Positions 49,601 through 58,438 of a stretch of DNA of 64,000 bases are shown piece after piece. Each line of letters begins with the position of its first letter. The first letter of the stretch is position 1. The stretch is from the NCBI RefSeq assembly GCF_000227135.1, contig NC_018260.1, positions 654,429 through 718,428 of the forward strand, given 5' to 3'. This stretch comes from Leishmania donovani (lineage: Eukaryota > Euglenozoa > Kinetoplastea > Trypanosomatida > Trypanosomatidae). A program made the translations under genes and the position numbers. Below the pieces are notes generated by a model that saw only the letters and a program-made list of their open reading frames with translations, was not told the origin of the DNA and did no database searches.

Positions 49601-51571
49601 TTTGGCCAGATGGGAAAGGACGATGGCACAACCGTACGTCGTGTACACGTCTAACTTGCCCTGTACCAGACGCAGAATGCGACTCACACCGTCCGCATCT
49701 AGAAAGAGAAACGCCAGCTTCTTGTGGGATAGGATCGCACTGAGCACCCACCCAATGCGGGCCAGCATCTCACGCTCCAGGCGGTAGCAGCGTTTCATTG
49801 AAATGAGGTTCACATCCCACTGCAGGAGACTGCGCACCATCTCTTCTTCCGTGGCTTCGTTTGTGTTGTGTTCGGCGAGTGTTTGGCGCACGGAGCGCTC
49901 TGCAGCTTCGCGCGCTTGCTCGTTCTCAAGAAATCTGGCACGGATGTCGATGGAGTCCAGTACCTTGAGCGCAGACTCAATCGTCTGAAACTGCAAAACA
50001 GGAAGAATGGCATCATTCTGCTGACACAGAATACCGGCCACGATACCGATCTGAAGCAGCTCCAGCATCCGGATGTCCGCCCGCGTCACATTCAGCGTTT
50101 TCACGCGCAGGTACGTTTCCCATGAAACTACCTCGTAGTGCGGCGAGCCAAACTGGTACAGAAAAAGGCGGTCTTGCTCCCCTGCCGCCGGCTGATCTAG
50201 GCTCGGAACCCAGCGCACAAGCACCTCGTTTTCTGTGCATCCCTCCACAACACCGTAGTCGCAACCTTTTCCTTGCTGGCCGCTTTTCCAGCCTGGGCCA
50301 CGCCCAACTCGGTCTCCGGCTTTCGGAATCCATCCATCGAGGTATAACTCTACCTCAGCGGGACCTTCATGGCGCGCATTCTTAGTATCCTGCGGCGTTA
50401 CACTCCGGTCGAGCCGTTGCCGCTTCCGCACACCATTCCCTGTAGGTTCGGGAGGCGAGGCCTCGGCTGTGAAAGTTGGCTCGGCGGAGCGCGGCAGCGG
50501 CGAGTCTGGGGCGGTTTTAACCACCGGCGAGGCTTCGCTTGCTTCATCGATTGCCACTTCTTGCACTTGCTGCTGCGTAAAAATAGGTGATCGGCCTGGC
50601 GAGGACCGGCGCGAGGTGGGGTGTGAGTCCATGTCGCTGGGCACAGCGGCCGACCGGTACCGCTGCGGCGACCTTCTCTGGGAGCGCGAAGTCAACGTGG
50701 TTTCCCTGTGAAGCGGGAAGTACCCATATAGCTGATGGACCCAGTGACGAAAGCGCTGCAGCAGCACCTTCGGCATATTCTGTGCTAGCGCTTCCGATAC
50801 AGTTTGCTCGTCTTGATCGAGCATGCTGAACATGAGCGATAGCGGAACAAGCCGCTTGCGAGGATTCTTCTCCGTAGCGAGCACCTTACACAAGTCGTAC
50901 ATAGAGATTGGATCAAGGAAGCTCTCGCGCGAGCCCTCTACCACCAATAGCGCGCAGTGCGAGGCAGTGCGCTGTGTGCGCTCCATTCGGGTGTAAAATT
51001 CAAGAATTAGATCGCGACCCACAGCGTTCCTCGCTTCTTCCCTGTTGAGCTGCTGCTCGTAGTTCAGGCCGAGGACCTCGCCCATGTGATCACAGAAAAC
51101 AGTATTGTGGTGGATTGCATGAGCAAGTGACTCGAAGGGCACCCGGTCCTGCATGTTCAGCGTTGCCATGTAGGAGTCTGAGCAGCGCTCATTTTCCTCA
51201 TCCAATACACACAGTAGCCTTGCCCACAAGAAGCCATATAACTCTTGCAGCTCAAGTAGACTCAGCAGCGCGTTTTCGCGCTCGGCGATGGCACTGCTAG
51301 TGAGAGCTGGTGTGGGGGCGGCCTCCTCTTCATTAGTAGAGCTCGTTGCACCTGCCATCTCGTTCTCCACAACTGTACTCTTCTCCTTCAAACTGCTGTA
51401 CACCTTGAGAAGCCGCTTCATCAATTCCTTGACGAGCGGAACAGACTTGCTTGAAAAGACAAAGTCGTCGTCATCGTCGTCGGCTTCTTCGAATAGAGAG
51501 TCGTCATACAGAGAGTCGTGGTCGCTGCCCAGCTCTATCGAGATTTCTTCCATATTCGATGCGAGGCTCAT
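46676..51571 (-). CDS. DCAF1/VprBP-like CRL4 substrate receptor
   Basis: The 1,631-residue protein has an acidic N-terminus (SLFEEADDDDDDFVF), a long helical ARM-like region (about 500-1,060), a LisH motif at about 1,088 (SLLQLIAEHLDSEGLSAAAA), and a C-terminal WD40 propeller from about 1,190. Two WDxR boxes are seen in the propeller: ILWDLRAPEKP (about 1,390) and KVWDMRTWRMM (about 1,428). The tail (about 1,537-1,610) is strongly acidic. LisH, WDxR propeller and acidic tail in this order are the DCAF1 plan (human 1,507 residues). DCAF1 binds DDB1 through the WDxR boxes and presents substrates to the CUL4 ubiquitin ligase in the nucleus. A Ser/Pro-rich insert lies at about 280-390. Confidence 0.82.
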   Translation of the reverse strand: MSLASNMEEISIELGSDHDSLYDDSLFEEADDDDDDFVFSSKSVPLVKELMKRLLKVYSSLKEKSTVVENEMAGATSSTNEEEAAPTPALTSSAIAERENALLSLLELQELYGFLWARLLCVLDEENERCSDSYMATLNMQDRVPFESLAHAIHHNTVFCDHMGEVLGLNYEQQLNREEARNAVGRDLILEFYTRMERTQRTASHCALLVVEGSRESFLDPISMYDLCKVLATEKNPRKRLVPLSLMFSMLDQDEQTVSEALAQNMPKVLLQRFRHWVHQLYGYFPLHRETTLTSRSQRRSPQRYRSAAVPSDMDSHPTSRRSSPGRSPIFTQQQVQEVAIDEASEASPVVKTAPDSPLPRSAEPTFTAEASPPEPTGNGVRKRQRLDRSVTPQDTKNARHEGPAEVELYLDGWIPKAGDRVGRGPGWKSGQQGKGCDYGVVEGCTENEVLVRWVPSLDQPAAGEQDRLFLYQFGSPHYEVVSWETYLRVKTLNVTRADIRMLELLQIGIVAGILCQQNDAILPVLQFQTIESALKVLDSIDIRARFLENEQAREAAERSVRQTLAEHNTNEATEEEMVRSLLQWDVNLISMKRCYRLEREMLARIGWVLSAILSHKKLAFLFLDADGVSRILRLVQGKLDVYTTYGCAIVLSHLAKTAVFEELLRRQRSYFEPIMQFIIDQWKHTTNSDVQSSVGAFLFHSLSFPIVIDYFEAENGPMESIEALERCLKISEGQFDVMHSDLLLALLRCLNIYLVTHLMLSTKVIFRKHRVLSALVTQSSRITSLPRDPPTVDAILGFLAAPSPGLPGVSAENVQSLLTAERLGAIQKLVDKGMHTLLLRCANFFFVQSRWDLLIASLQALCALTVIPYVRPLIAEVRSHESGIAQLLAIVNDLAVSYQNRNTSREGHLLPCVVAALQILIHITNPPADVADESAVANFNNACGAFRASDGVRALLEVLKIRKDASMSAKLNYFPVVARAVQLMAVLRRYSDTAALFEALNIRTLAQDLSAQYSDVQREFISVVGARKLPTELGPAGHFMDNLKSFMPSAFGGVSQADVVKVHAVDPLEMEQRQAIIGRAVVDYSKESLLQLIAEHLDSEGLSAAAAALRSESGIKSSTATGASYSDGVTATSMSISDAAAKGPTPSLDGVIRSYLRQQQERCPNPIETLPRFDLTKKHVYLPLPIPLDDTRNEFNRLLWRRCGGKFTLRTQTNANWLTYRYPAFMFDITGSGEELQGESVAFCDGGDSIMIGTSEGSIALFDTFPEETPDEKLLEQHLVFENEAISALVVSDDGSLIAAVNDSHKAHVMRRNLLPVAQQELTECRTLRFSRDNRLAVVTSEEEHACRVHDLVTGVELRTLSDPIWTGENMANVALFDCTSQLVLNDAILWDLRAPEKPMFRFDRITESFASVFHPKLPLVIIDEKVWDMRTWRMMQTVPSFQKTTSFHCSKAGRVLYSFREASRISGTHLPIVAAVDSYTLDSVFSEEVRPSFKSFAVDPSDRYCAAILDQDIDSVIRLFSLSAGPYPDHGAFASPAVQEEQDSAMGADEEEMEQWSIEDDDYDTDDSTDSNDDEFEEDEDDDDDSYDDEDAEEEFEEWEEEDEEESSPGTGSGSDEQEGTQASSRHAS

Positions 51572-52136
51572 AGTGATAGAGTTACAGCTTTGAAATAGAA
51601 GCCCCTTGTGGCGTATTTTGAGGAGCGGCGCCTTGCGTAATACTAATCCGGGGAGGCAGCCGTACTAGCTTTTGATAAAAGGAATGCTGGCACGACCGAG
51701 GTGCACGAGTGCAGACAGAGGCAATAGAATGGATCGAGGTAGTGCAGCATGCCGGAAAGTGAGTCTAGGGCGGAAGTAAGGGTGATGCAGCTGCTAGCAT
51801 ACCCCCGAAAGCGCTTTGGTGGCTTGCCGCTACGGAGAGGGTCGTGATCGAAGATTGTGGGGCCTGCAGCAGTGTCCACCACTTTTTTGGTATTTGCTAG
51901 GTGCAGAAAAAGTACTTTGACAAAGCGTGGCGCTTGTCAGTAAACACGCATTCCGTGCATAACAGAGCTTCCTAAGGACGAACAAAAAAAAAGTGTATCA
52001 CGACACGCAGCGAAAAATAGTTCAGACGTCACATAGCTTTTCATGGATGTGGCCAAATGCGGATGGTTCAAACTGTTACTTTGCCGTTGAAAGTGTCAGG
52101 CAAAGATGTAGAGCGTACTAGTTAAGCGCTGAGCGA
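51572..52136. promoter_or_regulatory. Spacer between DCAF1-like and DOT1-like genes
   Basis: The minus-strand 5' region of the DCAF1-like gene. No long pyrimidine tract is obvious; an A-run at 51,986-51,992 on plus reads as T on the coding strand. No further gene is recognised. Confidence 0.4.
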
Positions 52137-53039
52137 TTACTTACCATAAACGTAGAAGGGTGCTTCGTCGTTCCAATCTGCGTTGAAGTGCATCAAGGTC
52201 CGCTGCCGCAGCGTGGTGGAAGCAAGCACCTTTTCGTCGAGCTTACGAGAAGTCACGACACACTGAATGCTAGGGACTTGAGCGATGACGTTCGTCAATT
52301 TCGTCATGAGATCGTCGTCAAACATCCATGAGTGCGTAAAAAGAACGGTAACTCCCTCCTCCTTCAGCCTTGCTGCACACTTCACCAGGTCCCCCTGCAC
52401 CCACACAACTTCCTTTTTGGAGAAAATGTCTGAGTAAAGCAGCTTTGCTCGCTTCGATGCCTCTTCAGCTGCCCGGATTCGCGACGGAATAATCTCTACA
52501 CCAACGCTCTTCGGACACTTGGTCTCAGAAAGTACCTGCAAACAAACGTTACCGACTCCACTGCCAATATCACAAAACACAATACTGGCCTCCAGATCAG
52601 CTTGGGATTCACCCTCGCTTTCGAGGAGCTCTCTTTTCCGCCCATCAAGGAGAGCGGGAATAATTGCCTTCGTCCACATTTGGCGGACGCCGTTCACATC
52701 GATGATGCCAATCTGTGCAAACACATTCGGTTGCACCGTGATAGATTCCTCTCCGAGCTCCAGCTCTCCGCGGCTTTCGTACTCTTCGGAAAGGTGCTTG
52801 TAGAGAAGAGGCTGCATAACGGCAAAGTTGGGGGGCGGCGATGTAAGTCCCAGTGGCCGGTAATTGGCGGCGATCGAGTGGTGGCGCAGGTAGTTCATGT
52901 ACGTCAGCATTTCTCCGCCAACAGCGCCGACGACTACACCGGTGGCGATAATTCGAAACGCACGGGGGGTAACAACTATCTTCAAGACCACCAACGTGCC
53001 AACGGCGGTGCAGCCAAACAGCACCGATGTAGAGTACAT
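52137..53039 (-). CDS. DOT1-fold methyltransferase with N-terminal membrane anchor
   Basis: The 300-residue SAM-dependent methyltransferase has motif I DIGSGVGNVCLQVL at residue 157, followed by VGVEIIPSRIRAAEEASKRA and VVWVQGDL, then VTVLFTHSWMFDDDL and IQCVVTSRKL. This order closely follows the DOT1 family (DLGSGVGQ, GVE, the GDFL strand, NNFAF, SSKPF). Unlike nuclear DOT1A/B of trypanosomatids, which methylate histone H3, this protein begins with about 45 hydrophobic residues forming one or two membrane segments (TSVLFGCTAVGTLVVLKIVV and IIATGVVVGAVGGEML). A membrane or mitochondrial location and a non-histone substrate are inferred. An upstream TTG extends the frame by 6 codons; ATG at 53,039 was chosen. 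Confidence 0.75.
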   Translation of the reverse strand: MYSTSVLFGCTAVGTLVVLKIVVTPRAFRIIATGVVVGAVGGEMLTYMNYLRHHSIAANYRPLGLTSPPPNFAVMQPLLYKHLSEEYESRGELELGEESITVQPNVFAQIGIIDVNGVRQMWTKAIIPALLDGRKRELLESEGESQADLEASIVFCDIGSGVGNVCLQVLSETKCPKSVGVEIIPSRIRAAEEASKRAKLLYSDIFSKKEVVWVQGDLVKCAARLKEEGVTVLFTHSWMFDDDLMTKLTNVIAQVPSIQCVVTSRKLDEKVLASTTLRQRTLMHFNADWNDEAPFYVYGK

Positions 53040-54050
53040 GGCCCTGCCTACTAACAACGCAGAAACAGAGCGAAAAGGAGCAAGAGATTGTTGAGTTTGG
53101 CGCGGGCAAGCCCGTTCTCAAAGGCTCTCAGGCAGCAGTATGAAGCCACTGTCAGCACAACGTTCATTTTTTTTTTGTGTGCGCGCACGACAGTTTTTTT
53201 TCTGCGGCAAAACAGTTTGCAGTCCGGTCGATAGCAACCCACGCCATCTGTTCGAGAGTTCGCTTGCTAATTTGGTAAATTCATGCCTTTACAGCTGCTG
53301 AGCAGCATCACAAAGTCACAAGGCAACCTTGCATCCTTTTCCATTAGTTCAGAAATAGGTTGACCCTTCCTCAAGAGCTCGCTTATGGAGCGCTGAAAGG
53401 CCAGGGATGGTGCTTCGCTACGGCAGGATTCGCAGTGATCACTTCAAAAGAAAAAAACCTTTCGCATGCCTTTCTTTTTCAAGCTTTGCACGAATGGAAC
53501 AGATGCACTGTTCCCAGTGGCCTGGGATAGTGTGGAGTGGCGGTGAGCCTTAGTGGGAGGAGAGGGGGGGGGGTGGAGGGACCTGCAGTGGGTGATGGTT
53601 CCTGAGGTGGTCTTCGAGGAGCTGCGAGAAGACGGCGTCGTTTTCGCTCTTTGCCTCCCATGTCATCTCATGCGGGGGAAGAGCGTGAGATGGCATGTGA
53701 ATTCGACGTAGGCAGGCAGAGGTGGCAGCGTTGATTTTGTGCGTGAGCAGCTCGTTGAGCTACAAGTCAAAGAAAATGTTTGGAGCCTGCCGCGAAGCAC
53801 CGCTTTTCAGGTAGACAGGAATGGATCGGTGCAGGTATTCCATCTATCGCTTAGAGACAGCCTATGGCATGCGGGACTCTCTGCGATCACCTGTCCTCGA
53901 ATATCCAACTTCCTCTTTCTGCTTTCCCTTTTTACCCTTTTCGCTGCAGGTTCTGGAGCCACGCCACACCCCCAGTGGAGGCATCGAGGACGCTTAGAAA
54001 ACCGTGAAGGTGACATCCTTATACACAGGCACGGCACGGATCATCGCCGA
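53040..54050. promoter_or_regulatory. Divergent strand-switch region, likely transcription start region
   Basis: The minus-strand DOT1-like gene starts at 53,039 and the plus-strand derlin gene at 54,051, so two transcription units diverge from this 1-kb stretch. It includes T-runs (53,168-53,176, 53,193-53,200) and a G-rich segment with 10 consecutive G (53,564-53,573). Divergent regions with G-tracts act as RNA polymerase II start regions in Leishmania. For derlin, the tract TTCCTCTTTCTGCTTTCCCT at 53,910-53,930 with CTTTTCGCTGCAG at 53,937-53,949 gives an acceptor about 100 bp before the ATG. Confidence 0.65.
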
Positions 54051-54698
54051 ATGAACAACGTTATTGAAAATGCCCTGCGGGAGACACCCATCACACTCGT
54101 GGTCTGCGGGCTGATGGGGATGCTAGGCGTTATGTCATCATTGGAGGTGATTCATCCTCTCTACTTGCTGCTTAGCCCGTCGTTGGTGTTCAAAGAGCAT
54201 CAGTACTGGCGCTTGGTCACAAACTTCCTCTACTTTGGTCCAATCAGCGCTCACTGCATCATGGAAATTCAGTGGATCTACCTGGTGAGCTCTTACCTTG
54301 AATCGCAGTATTACCACAGGCGACCGCTTGACTACATCTTCCTACTCTTGATCATCGGCTGCTCGCTTTTGGGCCTGCGGTTTTCGTCGATTGTGAATGT
54401 GCCATACCTAAGCTACATGCTAGGCACGTGCCTGACATACATTATGAGTCGTCTGTTCAACGACATGGAAGTTGCCATCTTTTTCGTGGTTCCGGTTCCA
54501 ATGCGCCTTCTCCCGTTTGTGCTTCTGATCATGAACACAATGGTATCTGGAATGACGAACGAGGTCCTGGGCAATGTTCTCGGGCACATCTTATGGTATT
54601 TTTTAGAGGTGTTTCCCCGCATCACCGGGCAGAGCCCTCTTCGAATCCAGCGTGTGTTCGAGCGGGCATTTGCTGCACCGGTACGTCAGGCGACATAG
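54051..54698 (+). CDS. Derlin (Der1-like rhomboid pseudoprotease)
   Basis: The 215-residue multi-pass membrane protein has the derlin signature EHQYWRLVTNFLYFGPIS, where WR and the following loop are diagnostic, and about four to six hydrophobic segments (ITLVVCGLMGMLGVM, YIFLLLIIGCSLLGLRF, YLSYMLGTCLTYIM, LLPFVLLIMNTMVSG). A terminal GHILWYFLEVFP resembles the last helix of Der1, with the GHxxxF(L) pattern. The rhomboid catalytic Ser-His pair is not evident. Derlins form part of the ER retrotranslocation channel that feeds misfolded proteins to the proteasome. The N-terminal extension of 104 codons upstream lies in the splice region and is not used. Confidence 0.9.
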   Translation: MNNVIENALRETPITLVVCGLMGMLGVMSSLEVIHPLYLLLSPSLVFKEHQYWRLVTNFLYFGPISAHCIMEIQWIYLVSSYLESQYYHRRPLDYIFLLLIIGCSLLGLRFSSIVNVPYLSYMLGTCLTYIMSRLFNDMEVAIFFVVPVPMRLLPFVLLIMNTMVSGMTNEVLGNVLGHILWYFLEVFPRITGQSPLRIQRVFERAFAAPVRQAT

Positions 54699-54994
54699 TT
54701 TGGTCATGGGCTCAGACAACAACAAAAGTAGTAAATCACTGGGCTCCTCTCCCTCAGTTTTGAAGCCTCTTAGAATCGCTCGACTCCAATGGCAGACACA
54801 GACCGATTTCGGTTTAGCTTCCTCAAAGGTGCTGTTTTGATGCGTTGGCGTTTTGGTCACATACGTTGATTGCTTGCCGCATGTCCTTCTCTACCATTGT
54901 GGATACTTGGCTTCTTACGGCTTTCTCGCAGTCCAAAGCTGCTTTTTTGTGATTTATTTCATGTGCGTTGCATGAACTCGAGAGAACTGCCAGG

Positions 54995-56161
54995 ATGTCG
55001 CGTCAACTTCTCCAACGGTGCTCGAAAAAGCACCTTGTGATCCACATGGACATTAACAAGACCATTATTCAGGTCGACCAGGCCGGTGGCCGCACCATGG
55101 ATGATGTTCTGAATAGTAATGTTGCTGCAAATACGTTTGGGCTTGTCGACCCAACTGACAACGAATGGCGGCCTCTCTACTGCACTCCTGATGCGCCAGT
55201 CGTGCCACCAGATGCCCACAGTGGCCCTATCATGTCGTATGAAGCATACATCGACAGCCTGCATTGCGCTCCTCCGGGGATGCAGGAGCTGCCAAAGGCA
55301 GAGCGCGATGCCGTATGGAAGTCCGTGTCCGACCTCCGGCGACAGGCTACGAGGAAGTTCACTTTTCCCGGGGAAGTTGGCGAGTCATACGCACCGCTAG
55401 TCGACCTGCAGCGTCAGCACTTGAGGCAAAGTGACGGGTACTACATTATCCCTGCATTTTTCCACATGGTCAACACACTCTCAGAGCTGAATTTGCGGTT
55501 CACGCTCATTTTCAGAACCTTTGGTAGCGATTTGAACACTGTTCTGCAAGAGTGGAGATCGTTTGTCCTTGGAACGCATGCGTGCAAGCCGTCTGGCCCA
55601 GTTTTGAAGGAGCTAAAAGAGAACTATATTGAGCCACTCTCAGGGAGCTTTTTCCGGCAGGCTGATGACGTATACATTTGCTACGGGCCTCGCGTATCAC
55701 TCTCTTCATACCTCAAGTCGGGCTTTGAGGAGGTAGATCCTGCCAAGGTACTGGAGCATCTGTATCAAGTGCCTGGGTGCACGTCGGCTTACAAGACATC
55801 CTTTGCAGATCTCAAGGATCATTTGGTAGAGTACTTTGCCCGCTCTAAGAACATAGGTGGGCTTGTGGACTACTACCCCAGCTGGGCACAGGCAGCGGAA
55901 CACCGCACTGGCGGAAAGGTGTTCCCGATTTCTCAGAACGACCCCAGCTACTACTTCGTCTTCTTCGACGACAACATTTTTATTGGGGATGAGCACTCTA
56001 TTGTGGATGTCCGCGAGGCAGACGGCGCAAAAAGCATTGTTGATGTGGAGGTAGAGAGGAAGTACTGCGTTCCCGTAAATGCATTCAAAGCCATTGTGGA
56101 CAAGGAGTACTTCGTCAACGAGCTGTGCGCGTGCTTGAGGTTGCAGGACAGCGAATTGTGA
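54995..56161 (+). CDS. HAD-like protein, uncharacterised
   Basis: The 388-residue protein starts at ATG 54,995 (a TTG nine codons upstream is in frame). Near the N-terminus VIHMDINKTIIQVD has the first HAD motif with nucleophile D19, but the usual second Asp two residues on is Asn (N21). LRFTLIFRTFG resembles motif II and FFDDNIFIGD (D325, D326) motif IV, which binds magnesium. The middle is a large insertion (about 45-175). It is therefore probably a HAD-fold hydrolase or a degenerate relative. With D-x-N in place of D-x-D, phosphatase activity is uncertain. Similar proteins occur widely in protists. The substrate is unknown. Confidence 0.75.
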   Translation: MSRQLLQRCSKKHLVIHMDINKTIIQVDQAGGRTMDDVLNSNVAANTFGLVDPTDNEWRPLYCTPDAPVVPPDAHSGPIMSYEAYIDSLHCAPPGMQELPKAERDAVWKSVSDLRRQATRKFTFPGEVGESYAPLVDLQRQHLRQSDGYYIIPAFFHMVNTLSELNLRFTLIFRTFGSDLNTVLQEWRSFVLGTHACKPSGPVLKELKENYIEPLSGSFFRQADDVYICYGPRVSLSSYLKSGFEEVDPAKVLEHLYQVPGCTSAYKTSFADLKDHLVEYFARSKNIGGLVDYYPSWAQAAEHRTGGKVFPISQNDPSYYFVFFDDNIFIGDEHSIVDVREADGAKSIVDVEVERKYCVPVNAFKAIVDKEYFVNELCACLRLQDSEL

Positions 56162-56483
56162 CTGGTGATGTGTAACTGTCTCAACCGCAGCTTACAATAA
56201 TACACATCTGACAAACAAAAAAAAACGAACAAGCCTGCGTTTTTGAAGGCGCTCCGCTACCAATGGTGCTACTCCTTTGACTGAATGCATCATGAGAAAG
56301 CCGTGTTGCAACTAGCATGTGGAGGGCAAAGGTTGTCCCCTGGACGCGCAAGAAAACAAGAGCTTTCCTTGCTACAGCACTGCTGTCTGTGCTTTATGAA
56401 GCTTGTGCTCTTCGTTGTGCCTCTGACTCGACTCATGAAGTCACTTCTCTAGGTGCTCGCCAACTCCTACAAGAACTCGTCGC
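56162..56483. promoter_or_regulatory. Spacer before the PUB-domain gene
   Basis: This holds a short A-run at 56,216-56,224, CTTTCCTTGC near 56,363 and GTCACTTCTCTAG ending at 56,452, which could act as a weak splice acceptor 32 bp before the ATG. Confidence 0.4.
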
Positions 56484-57776
56484 ATGACTGAATTCAAGAA
56501 GTTGACGACGCTGGCCGACACTCTCGCCCAAGATGTGTCCACTTTGAAGGCCTGCTGCGCAGATGACGGCGATTGCGATTGCAACGGGAGCGCAGCCAGT
56601 GGTGTTGACTCCCGTCTATTTGCTTGTGATGCGGAGCATTTGCACATACTCTCGACCCGAATTCGTGAGGCTGTCGCCGACGGTATTCCAAGGCTGCGGA
56701 AAATTGTGCTGAAAGCACGGGAGACGGATCCCGATAGGCAAATCTACAACGAGGCGATGTGTGCAAAGATCGAAGCACTGTTCCTTGTGTTCTGTGAAGC
56801 CCTTCGGCCTTTAGCACCTGACTATTTTGATACTCTGACGGAGAGGGATGTCTCTCTGCCTGAGAATGCCAAGGAGCGCAACGTATTGGACGGTTTGCTC
56901 GACGCAGACTTCGATCCTAATGTGCTCTTGGAGGAGTCAGCGTCTTTGCAGGCGGCAGATAATGTGCACAACCACTACATACTACATCGAGCAAAGGCGG
57001 AGGCGTGGCAGTCACGCGTAGCTCAGGGATTGGCAGAGGCAGTCGCGTTCGAATCGCAAAATCGTGCTTTCATTTTGGCCGAAGAAAAAGTCAGCCGAGT
57101 AGCTGTGCTTGAGGCAAAACGAGCCGACAAAGTATGTGTCACAAAGATCATGGAGATGCGGGCAGAGCTAAAGTGGCAGACTGAACTGCAGCGGAGGGAC
57201 GCAGAGCAGAGTCTCCTCAAAACTGCCGCCGCAGCTATCAGCGACATTGATGCAATCCCCTTTTTTCTAGCCAGCAGCATATCGGACGAGGCTCTTCGAG
57301 TTACGACCGCAGGCCATGCTCTTCAGCTGATCAAGGCCCTCTTGAGTACGCCAGAGAATATGAACATTCGTCGGCTGCGAAACAACAACGAGCATCTTCT
57401 GTGTGACTACGGCCACCCGTGCTTGAGTGCTTGTGACCCTGAAACCGGAGAGCGATGCGTTTGCCATACTGTTGTTTCTACAGCTGAGGTGCTGTGGCGC
57501 CGCATAGGGTACACTATCCGCTACACAAAGGTGCCTAATCGCTCCCTCGACGTGTTGAGAAGTGAAGCTAAGGCCCGCTCCTTGCGCCTTCCATGTGGGC
57601 GAAGCTTGTCAGTGCACAACTACGAACCAATGGGCTTCGAAGACTACTCGGAACGACTCTTTGAACTCGCGGAGCCGGATGCAATGGTGCGGGCGGATGA
57701 ATGGATGGAGTGGTATGCCATGATGCAGCGCATGGAGTCGACGCTATCAAGCATGATACCCAGATCGTATAGATAG
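56484..57776 (+). CDS. Protein with a PUB/PUG-like domain
   Basis: The 430-residue protein has an N-terminal helical part and a central coiled-coil segment (about 165-245, EAVAFESQNRAFILAEEKVS). A C-terminal region (about 255-375) contains HALQLIKALLSTPENMNIRR, LRNNNEHLL, then TAEVLWRRIGYTIRYTKVPN. The order (helices, arginine-rich IRRLRNNN, hydrophobic GY with trailing basic strand) resembles PUB domains, which bind the C-terminal tail of the AAA ATPase p97/VCP. If correct, it would be a p97 cofactor acting in protein quality control. The cysteines in CDYGHPCLSACDPETGERC suggest a metal-binding insertion inside the domain. The family assignment is tentative. Confidence 0.65.
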   Translation: MTEFKKLTTLADTLAQDVSTLKACCADDGDCDCNGSAASGVDSRLFACDAEHLHILSTRIREAVADGIPRLRKIVLKARETDPDRQIYNEAMCAKIEALFLVFCEALRPLAPDYFDTLTERDVSLPENAKERNVLDGLLDADFDPNVLLEESASLQAADNVHNHYILHRAKAEAWQSRVAQGLAEAVAFESQNRAFILAEEKVSRVAVLEAKRADKVCVTKIMEMRAELKWQTELQRRDAEQSLLKTAAAAISDIDAIPFFLASSISDEALRVTTAGHALQLIKALLSTPENMNIRRLRNNNEHLLCDYGHPCLSACDPETGERCVCHTVVSTAEVLWRRIGYTIRYTKVPNRSLDVLRSEAKARSLRLPCGRSLSVHNYEPMGFEDYSERLFELAEPDAMVRADEWMEWYAMMQRMESTLSSMIPRSYR

Positions 57777-58438
57777 CCAACACTCATCATTTCTTATCTC
57801 TTTTCTGATATGCAACATTGTGAGAATGCACACACGCACACACACAAACGTGTCTTTGCAGGGATGCTATCAAAGCAGGCTGGCACCAGTCACAGAAAGG
57901 GACTAGGGAGCAGCTACCAGCTTTTTGTCATGCGTACAGAAATGACTGATGCCCAAGGTCGCTACCTCTCTTGCATCATGCAAGCTGATTGCTCTTCATT
58001 TTACTGATGCGGTTCCTCTCCTCCAATTTCACGTTGTGCTCATTTTCTGCTTTGTTTGCCCTTCTCAATCCTTGCTCTTTGCTGCACTGCAGCTCATAAG
58101 AATATCTGCGCGTGCGGAGGAACGCGACTTTTTTCTCGTTTCCCTTTTGTTCCCCTTACGTGAAGTTCGTCCGTTCACGTAGGCTTTGTATGTCTTAACC
58201 TGGAGCTGAAGCACGCCTTGACCGCGGTGTGCATTGGTGCTGTCTTGTAGAGACTTCGGTGGACCCATGCGCGGCTCCTGAATCAATGGAGCTTTTATTT
58301 ACTAATTTGGCATATTGCGTTTGCTCTCTTGCTTTCACCGAAACTGTGTTCACTCCTGTCGGCGTGGGTGGCGTTGCTTTCTGATGTTTTTTTTTTGTTC
58401 GCGCCATTTCTCTGCGGGCAGCTTAGAACGTAGTAGTG
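57777..58438. promoter_or_regulatory. Spacer and splice signals for the DYRK gene
   Basis: A run of 10 T at 58,387-58,396 and CGCCATTTCTCTGC are followed by AG at 58,420-58,421, leaving a 5' UTR of only 17 bases before ATG 58,439. Pyrimidine-rich stretches also lie at 58,005-58,080. No gene is seen. Confidence 0.6.
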
